Part shown: positions 58,936-64,000 of the stretch, one piece after another
Layout of the letters: each line of letters begins with the position of its first letter
How positions within the stretch are numbered: the first letter of the stretch is position 1
DNA from: an uncultured Thiotrichaceae bacterium
GTDB lineage: Bacteria > Pseudomonadota > Gammaproteobacteria > Thiotrichales > Thiotrichaceae
DNA: 64,000 nucleotides
Assembly (NCBI GenBank): GCA_937925855.1
Contig: CALAMO010000020.1
Span: 62,001-126,000 of the forward strand
Reading direction: 5' to 3'
Notes under the pieces: generated by a model
The model's database searches: none
What the model was told of the DNA's origin: nothing
The model's input: only the letters and a program-made list of their open reading frames with translations
Translations under genes and position numbers: made by a program

Positions 58936-59354
58936 TGGGCTGCCGAACGATTCCGGGGCTGTTCATGGCGTTATGGTTATTAACGGCTTGTACTGAGCAG
59001 GAACGTTGGTATACCGATGCTCAGGTAACCGCTGGCAAAGCGCTGTTTCAAACCAACTGCATGAGCTGTCACGGTGTTGCGGCGGCGGGGTTGGGCGATG
59101 ACTGGGAACAGAAATTGCCCGGTTTTCCGGCTAAGCCACCCGCACTCAATGGTAGCGCGCACGCATGGCATCATCCAATGAAGGTATTGCTGTATACCAT
59201 TGAAAACGGTGGCGCGGATATAGGCGGCAAGATGCCTGCGTTTGGTGACAGTCTGACGCAGGATGAGAAGTTAGCCATTATTGCGTATTTCCAGAGCTTC
59301 TGGGACGAAGAAACGTATTCTATCTGGCAGGAAGTGGACGCACAAAACCAGTGA
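58935..59354 (+). CDS. Lipoprotein monoheme cytochrome c
   Basis: 139 residues with a lipobox (LLTAC) near residue 19 and a heme site CMSCH, with a probable methionine ligand in GGKMPAFG. It looks like the small cytochromes often found with copper resistance clusters. It is translationally coupled to the CopC-DUF411 gene by TGATG, so it may accept electrons from that copper protein. Maturation would use the ResB/CcsA system. Confidence 0.88.
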   Translation: MGCRTIPGLFMALWLLTACTEQERWYTDAQVTAGKALFQTNCMSCHGVAAAGLGDDWEQKLPGFPAKPPALNGSAHAWHHPMKVLLYTIENGGADIGGKMPAFGDSLTQDEKLAIIAYFQSFWDEETYSIWQEVDAQNQ

Positions 59355-59511
59355 GCAAATCAATGGTCACGTTTGACGATAAACGTTTTCCAACCACCGA
59401 CAGGCCTGACTTTGTTGCAGAGCCTGTCTTGCGATTGTTTCGTCCCCATCCGAAACATTGCGGCGGTAGTGGCAGACAGAAACATAAGCATGCAGCTTGT
59501 ACACAAGGTGA

Positions 59512-60462
59512 TTATAACGACCAGTTCAACCCTGTTTCCTTCTCTGAAATTTCCCACAATTTTGCGATAACCTCACTGTCATAAGCAAAAGGTTCAAGTT
59601 TACATTCATCTACCGGGCCGCCAAAATTCAGGAATCCTGTTGGGCCATAATAAGCCCGCTGCTTTAGCTTATCTTCTGTGGCACACATAACTTCCGGGTA
59701 GGCTCCTTTTTCAGCGGATTGCACCAGGGGAGTCATCACCATCAAAGACCAGGCCATTCTTGTCATCAAGCCCGCTTTATCATTGATCAAGGAGGTGTTA
59801 GATGAGCCGGGGTGGCACACATAAACTTCGACCGACTTATTGGCGGCTTTTATCCGGTTTTGTAATTCATAAGCAAACATCATCTGAGCTAACTTACTCT
59901 GGCTGTATGCATGGTTAGCGTTGTAATCCTTATCCCAGTTCATATCATCAAACTTGATGGTTTTCAGCCCCATCTTATGGCCCTCACTGGCAACAACCAC
60001 AACCCGCCCCTTTGATGCATCAATCCGCTCAAACAGCAATCCACACAACAGGAAATGACCGTAATGGTTGACACCCAGCTGGCTTTCAAAGCCGTCCACG
60101 GTTAGCTCCTGTGTAGCCACCTGTGCGATAGCAGCGTTGCAGATAAGCGCATCGATTTGAGGCACGGTCTCCAACACCTCTGCCGCCGCTGCCCGCACGG
60201 AATCCAGCACTGCCAGGTCCATACGCACGAAAGCCACATCCGCGTCATTCCCAAATTCCTGTTTAAGTTTTTCTATGGCGGCAGTCGATTTATCAGCGCT
60301 ACGGTTCAACATAACGACTTTTGCGCCTTTGGACAGGAGTATGCGCGTTGCCTCAAATCCCGCACCGGCATTAGCACCGGTGATGACGTAGGTTTTGCCT
60401 GTAAGGGCGTTGAGTCGCTCCGGTGTCCAGCCCCTGGGGCCAAATGGTTTATGGGTGTTCAT
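59512..60462 (-). CDS. Short-chain dehydrogenase (retinol dehydrogenase-like)
   Basis: 316-residue NAD(P)-dependent oxidoreductase with TGANAGAGFE, CNAA, a serine in VVASEGH and the catalytic YSQSK. The layout resembles eukaryote-like retinol/WW-domain oxidoreductases, common as stress-induced reductases in bacteria. It is divergent from an AraC-type regulator, which probably controls it. It interrupts the plus-strand copper run and is convergent with the cytochrome gene. Confidence 0.87.
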   Translation of the reverse strand: MNTHKPFGPRGWTPERLNALTGKTYVITGANAGAGFEATRILLSKGAKVVMLNRSADKSTAAIEKLKQEFGNDADVAFVRMDLAVLDSVRAAAAEVLETVPQIDALICNAAIAQVATQELTVDGFESQLGVNHYGHFLLCGLLFERIDASKGRVVVVASEGHKMGLKTIKFDDMNWDKDYNANHAYSQSKLAQMMFAYELQNRIKAANKSVEVYVCHPGSSNTSLINDKAGLMTRMAWSLMVMTPLVQSAEKGAYPEVMCATEDKLKQRAYYGPTGFLNFGGPVDECKLEPFAYDSEVIAKLWEISEKETGLNWSL

Positions 60463-60480
60463 TGTTCAAACTCCTTATTG

Positions 60481-60499
60481 TGTAAATCGAAGATTTACA
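60481..60499. promoter_or_regulatory. Inverted repeat in the SDR/AraC divergent promoter
   Basis: TGTAAATC (60481-60488), GAA, GATTTACA (60492-60499), 19 nt before the SDR ATG. It could be an operator or a leader hairpin. AraC proteins usually prefer direct repeats, so a link to the neighbour regulator is uncertain. Confidence 0.4.
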
Positions 60500-60716
60500 T
60501 GCCTGCGGGGTGTACGCCTTTCATGCGCGTTACTGTGTATGCATTTTGTCGTTTCGCTGGCAAATGTTTGTTTAACAGGGTTTAACATTCTGCCCGCTGC
60601 CATTTGAAATAACTATAGCTCTCAAATGTAAGTGTAACTAGGCGATATAGTCGCTAATACATGCCTATTTGTATCCCTTGATTGAATTCAGTGTTTTGCA
60701 ATGCTACTTTGCCTGC

Positions 60717-61610
60717 ATGAGTAAACAACAAATCAAACAGCTGATTGAAAACCAGCTCAGCGAAGATGGCATGGTGGAAACCGGTGTGAACGGTGTGCAA
60801 CTGTTTCGGGTTACCGACTCGATGCGCTGTGCCCCAGCGGTGTACGAACCCACGGTGATAGCGATTGTGAGCGGAGCTAAGGAAGCCATTTTAGACGGTA
60901 AGCGCTTTGTGTACGACAACAGTCAATACATGTGTTGCGCTATGTCGATGCCGGTTGAGGCGGGAACTCCGGCTGCGTCGCCGGATAACCCGCTTTTGGG
61001 CGCGTATATTTCCCTGGATACGCGCGTGATGACCGAACTGTCCATTGAAATAGAAAGTGCTGCTGGTGCCATCCATAGGCCCAAAGGCGGCCCGCTCCCG
61101 CAGGGTTTGGCGCTTGCCCGCTGGGATGACGCATTCACTGAAGCGCTGCTGCGACTGCTGCAATTAGTAGATAATCCGATGGATGCGGCGGTGCTTGGGA
61201 ACAGTCGGTTACGGGAGGTGTATTACGCTATCCTGAAGGGAGATGCGGGGGATTCCGCACGGCGTGCATTTGGCGTGGGCAATGAAATTGCGCGGGCCAT
61301 TGGTTATTTGTCTTCCCGTTTAAATGAAGCCGTCAGTATCGAAGAATTAGCCGCACAGGTAAGCATGAGCCGGGCCGTTTTCCACCGTAAATTCAAGCAG
61401 GCCACCACGATGTCGCCCATCCAGTTTGTGAAGTCTATGCGGCTGAATAGTGCCGCCATGAAGATTGCCGGTGGCATGAATGTGAACGAAGCGGCGATGG
61501 CCGTGGGTTATGTGAGTTCTTCCCAGTTCAGCCGGGAGTTTAAACGCATGTATGGAGAATCCCCCAGACAATGGAGTCGCTCCAGCCAGCTGCCCGACGG
61601 AATGAGGTGA
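60717..61610 (+). CDS. AraC family transcriptional regulator (AraC_N type)
   Basis: 297 residues with an N-terminal AraC_N sensor domain (APAVYEPTVIAIVSGAKEAIL; YMCCAMSMPVEAG) and a C-terminal double helix-turn-helix (SIEELAAQVSMSRAVFHRKF; NVNEAAMAVGYVSSSQFSREF). The YqhC-like type often sits divergent from the oxidoreductase it controls, as here. The cysteine pair at YMCCA could sense electrophiles. The ATG at 60717 is preferred over a TTG at 60669. Confidence 0.9.
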   Translation: MSKQQIKQLIENQLSEDGMVETGVNGVQLFRVTDSMRCAPAVYEPTVIAIVSGAKEAILDGKRFVYDNSQYMCCAMSMPVEAGTPAASPDNPLLGAYISLDTRVMTELSIEIESAAGAIHRPKGGPLPQGLALARWDDAFTEALLRLLQLVDNPMDAAVLGNSRLREVYYAILKGDAGDSARRAFGVGNEIARAIGYLSSRLNEAVSIEELAAQVSMSRAVFHRKFKQATTMSPIQFVKSMRLNSAAMKIAGGMNVNEAAMAVGYVSSSQFSREFKRMYGESPRQWSRSSQLPDGMR

Positions 61611-61714
61611 TAGGCAAATAAAACCCCTATTAATTAATGGGATGAAAGATTTTCATATGGCTGGCCTTTTAAGCTTTTAATTCACATTTTTATTCTGATT
61701 TATCCAAATGATGC

Positions 61715-61745
61715 TTGACCTGACAGCAGTGTCAGGTCCTAAACT
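61715..61745 (+). promoter_or_regulatory. MerR-family (CueR-like) promoter of the copA segment
   Basis: TTGACC (61715-61720), 19-nt spacer, TAAACT (61740-61745). The spacer holds a perfect dyad GACCTGACA/TGTCAGGTC (61717-61725 and 61730-61738, 4-nt centre). An overlong 19-nt spacer with a dyad is the hallmark of MerR-type metal-activated promoters. The genes downstream are copper-related, so a Cu(I) sensor is likely. Confidence 0.8.
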
Positions 61746-61786
61746 GCTCATAAATTTCAACCATACTAATTGAATAACACTTCGAA

Positions 61787-62182
61787 ATGAGCCGTATTTT
61801 TCTCACCATCCTGATGATCTGGATATTCAGCGCTAACGCAATTGCGTCAGCAGTAGCTGCGTGTCCACACATGACCGCCCCTGTGGTGATGGATCAGAGT
61901 GACGATAATGCACATGCAGCGCATCAGCAGTCTGTAGCTGAAATGAACCAGATGGATCACAACAATACCAGTGATTGCGCTGACGGTTCATGTGGCACTG
62001 CGGCTTCAGGTGATTCTTCGCACGATTGTAGCAGCTGTGCTTCGCATTGCAGCGGCAGTGTGTTGCTAGCATTCCCGGCGTTTGAACCTGAATATGTCGC
62101 TAATCATTACGAATCGTATTTTCTCCCCTCTCTCCCCATCGCTGATAAGCAGCGTCTGTTAAGACCTCCGCGCTTTAGTTAA
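61787..62182 (+). CDS. Small exported His/Cys/Met-rich protein upstream of copA
   Basis: 131 residues with a signal peptide (ILMIWIFSANAIASA), then a metal-ligand-rich region (ACPHM, DDNAHAAHQQ, NQMDHN, DCADGSC, HDCSSCASHC) and an end LLRPPRFS. The many His, Cys and Met residues fit periplasmic copper binding, as in CopL-type proteins. It is the first gene after the MerR-type promoter, 158 nt before copA. A two-tier hairpin (TCGGCT 62201-62206 with AGCCGA 62230-62235, inner TCTGCC with GGCAGA) lies in that gap. Confidence 0.72.
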   Translation: MSRIFLTILMIWIFSANAIASAVAACPHMTAPVVMDQSDDNAHAAHQQSVAEMNQMDHNNTSDCADGSCGTAASGDSSHDCSSCASHCSGSVLLAFPAFEPEYVANHYESYFLPSLPIADKQRLLRPPRFS

Positions 62183-62340
62183 TTCCCTCTGTTTAAGTAT
62201 TCGGCTTTTCTGCCAGCGGGCAGAGGTATAGCCGACCTTATTTAGTAATCAATTCGTTGTGATCTTGAAGCATAGGCACAGGAATTTACCTGCCCGCTTC
62301 AGGCGTTCACAACAACAATAACAGAACAGGATTTAACATT

Positions 62341-64000
62341 ATGAAACACCTGACTGACCAAAACGATTCAGTTCATGGCGGACGGCGACGTTTTGTCAAA
62401 GGTTTAACCACTGCGGGTATGTTGGGCAGCTTGAGCGGCCTCGGATTATTAGCCTCACAGCAAGCCTATGCCGCACCCGGCTCACAGGTACCCGTGTTGG
62501 ACGGGCCGGATTTTGACCTGACAATCGCAGAAATGCCGGTTAATTTCACCGGTACCCCACGTATTGCTACCGCTGTGAACGGCTCTATCCCGGCCCCCGT
62601 TCTGCGCATGCGGGAAGGGGATGACATCACGATCCGTGTCACCAACACGATGAAAGTGACTTCCTCTATTCATTGGCATGGCTTGATTTTGCCCGTGGAA
62701 ATGGATGGCGTGCCTGGACTAAGTTTCGCCGGAATCCGCCCCGGTGAAACTTATGTCTACCGTTTTAAAGCCGTACAAAGTGGCACTTACTGGTACCACA
62801 GCCATTCGGGCTATCAGGAACAAACCGGTATGTATGGCTCTATCGTGATTGAGCCACGTGCTGCTGATCCGGTGCATTATGACCGTGATTATGTGGTGGT
62901 GCTTTCCGATTGGTCGGATGAACGTCCCGAGTCCATCTACGCCAAGCTCAAGAAAATGAGCCATTACTACAATACCCGTGAACGGACATTGGGCGACTTC
63001 ACCGCTGAGGTCAGTAAGAACGGTTTAAGTCAGGCCGTTTCGGATCGGGCAATGTGGAACCAGATGCGTATGAGCGACCGTGACATTTCTGATGTAACGG
63101 GCTGGACATATACTTACCTTGCTAATGGCCAAACCCCGAATCAGGGCTGGGAAGGTATTTTCAAACCCGGTGAGCGGGTGCGCCTGCGTTTTATTAATGC
63201 CGCCGCAATGACTTTTTTCGATGTGCGCATTCCCGGCCTGAAAATGGAAATGGTGGCTACGGATGGCCAAAACATCCGCCCGGTGAAAGGTATTGATGAA
63301 TTCCGCATCGGAGTGGCCGAAACCTATGACGTTATTGTTCAACCCGGCGCGGGTGCTTACACCATTTTCTCACAGGCGATAGACCGCTCTGGTTACGCTC
63401 GTGGCACGCTCACCAGTCAGGCCGGACAAAAAGCCGCGATTCCAGCTCTGGATGCAATGCCCACTCTAACGCATGGTGATATGGGGATGGGTGGCACCAT
63501 GGGCGGGATGGATCACAGCATGATGGGCCACAATATGGCTGGGATGGATCATAGCCAAATGGGTGATGACATGGCTGGGATGGATCACAGCATGATGACA
63601 CCCAGCGGTCAGGTAGAAATTGCTACAGGGCCGCATATCGACATGTTCGCATCAGATCCGCAGGTCAGACTGAATGATCCCGGTGTTGGCTTACGCAATA
63701 ACGGGCGGCGGGTACTCACCTATGCGGATATTCGTAACCTAACGCCTACCATTGATAAGCGTCCCCCCAGCCGGGAAGTCGAACTGCACATGACCGGCAA
63801 TATGAGCCGCTATATGTGGTCATTCAATGGCGTGAAGTTCGCGGATGCCAAACCCATCGGCCTGCGTTTTGGCGAGCGGGTGCGCTTTACCCTGATCAAC
63901 GACACGATGATGAATCACCCGGTTCATCTGCATGGTATGTGGAGCGAACTGGAAACCGGTGACAACAATTACCTGCCACGTAAACACACCATCGTGGTGC
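62341..64000 (+). CDS. copA: Multicopper oxidase CopA/PcoA (C-terminus cut by window edge)
   Basis: Periplasmic copper oxidase, Tat-exported (GGRRRFVKGL), probably oxidising Cu(I). 553 codons are visible. Cupredoxin copper motifs HWHG and HSHSG are in domain 1, and HPVHLHGM begins the last domain. A Met/His-rich segment near residues 380-420 carries a 36-bp repeat (63506-63541, 63542-63577 and part of a third) coding for GMDHS..M units, as in CopA methionine-rich loops. The rest of domain 3 lies beyond the window. Confidence 0.95.
   Translation, partial: MKHLTDQNDSVHGGRRRFVKGLTTAGMLGSLSGLGLLASQQAYAAPGSQVPVLDGPDFDLTIAEMPVNFTGTPRIATAVNGSIPAPVLRMREGDDITIRVTNTMKVTSSIHWHGLILPVEMDGVPGLSFAGIRPGETYVYRFKAVQSGTYWYHSHSGYQEQTGMYGSIVIEPRAADPVHYDRDYVVVLSDWSDERPESIYAKLKKMSHYYNTRERTLGDFTAEVSKNGLSQAVSDRAMWNQMRMSDRDISDVTGWTYTYLANGQTPNQGWEGIFKPGERVRLRFINAAAMTFFDVRIPGLKMEMVATDGQNIRPVKGIDEFRIGVAETYDVIVQPGAGAYTIFSQAIDRSGYARGTLTSQAGQKAAIPALDAMPTLTHGDMGMGGTMGGMDHSMMGHNMAGMDHSQMGDDMAGMDHSMMTPSGQVEIATGPHIDMFASDPQVRLNDPGVGLRNNGRRVLTYADIRNLTPTIDKRPPSREVELHMTGNMSRYMWSFNGVKFADAKPIGLRFGERVRFTLINDTMMNHPVHLHGMWSELETGDNNYLPRKHTIVV
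63506..63600 (+). repeat. 36-bp tandem repeat within copA
   Basis: Units start at 63506, 63542 and 63578 (the last one partial), each starting GGATGGATCA. They encode Met/His copper-binding units GMDHS..M. Confidence 0.85.

Noticed and set aside
59351-59584. Open frame of 77 residues overlapping the end of the cytochrome gene
   Set aside because: It starts with GTG inside the cytochrome stop and runs into the convergent SDR gene. It has no recognisable domain or ribosome site, so I treat it as chance.
60395-60607. Plus-strand frame in the SDR/AraC promoter region
   Set aside because: It is antisense to the SDR start and has no coding signature. The region is better read as a divergent promoter.

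Overview
The window looks like chromosomal DNA of a heterotrophic gammaproteobacterium. The evidence is RhlB, GcvT/H/P behind a glycine riboswitch, an Entner-Doudoroff cluster with HexR-type operators, guaBA, engB and xseA. Cytochrome c maturation uses System II (ResB/CcsA). I cannot fix the genus. Most of the window is moderately GC-rich. One AT-rich island, about 51.26-53.40 kb, carries an EcoRI-type restriction-modification pair and was clearly acquired from elsewhere. No tRNA, rRNA, CRISPR array or recognisable insertion sequence was seen.

Layout. 0-6.3 kb: ccsA (cut by the window edge), resB and cytochrome c4 on the minus strand, engB on the plus strand, then a DegS-like protease. 6.4-8.6 kb: a 54-bp tandem repeat, an exported agmatine deiminase, a NudF-like Nudix hydrolase. 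8.7-11.4 kb: a purine permease and the cytochrome-fused urate oxidase PuuD behind a 24-bp palindrome. 11.4-16.3 kb: RhlB, an orphan Wza-like lipoprotein with three SLBB domains, a short-chain dehydrogenase and a small-molecule kinase. 16.4-21.2 kb: tandem glycine riboswitch, gcvT, gcvH, gcvP. 21.3-27.2 kb: zwf, pgl, edd, eda, glk. 27.3-35.6 kb: xdhC-like gene, aldehyde dehydrogenase, short-chain dehydrogenase, fused TRAP permease, TAXI receptor and alkylsulfatase, all on one strand. 35.9-39.6 kb: an orphan double-SLATT membrane protein, an NAD-dependent epimerase, xseA and a small exported protein. 39.6-43.5 kb: guaB, guaA and a PhyH-type dioxygenase. 43.5-50.9 kb (minus strand): a glutathione peroxidase and a likely five-gene operon with a Rieske oxygenase and a trimethylamine-dehydrogenase-like flavoprotein, probably for demethylating a betaine. 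51.1-53.4 kb: an ArsI-like gene remnant, then EcoRI-type endonuclease and methyltransferase. 53.4-64 kb: a short MetE-like protein, then a copper/sulfane-sulfur region: copD, a persulfide dioxygenase with two half-size YeeE/YedE transporters behind a BigR-like operator, small His/Cys-rich exported proteins, a CopC-DUF411 fusion, a lipoprotein cytochrome c, an SDR/AraC divergent pair, and copA behind a MerR-type promoter (copA is cut by the window edge).

How it works together. Glucose is phosphorylated by Glk and routed through Zwf, Pgl, Edd and Eda, probably under HexR. Glycine, which betaine demethylation can yield, is cleaved by the riboswitch-controlled Gcv system. Persulfides and copper are handled by one strand-consistent region in which the persulfide module lies between copD and copC. 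The least explained parts are the orphan double-SLATT protein, the betaine operon with its uncharacterised 404-residue first gene, the CopC-DUF411 fusion and the mixed copper/persulfide block.
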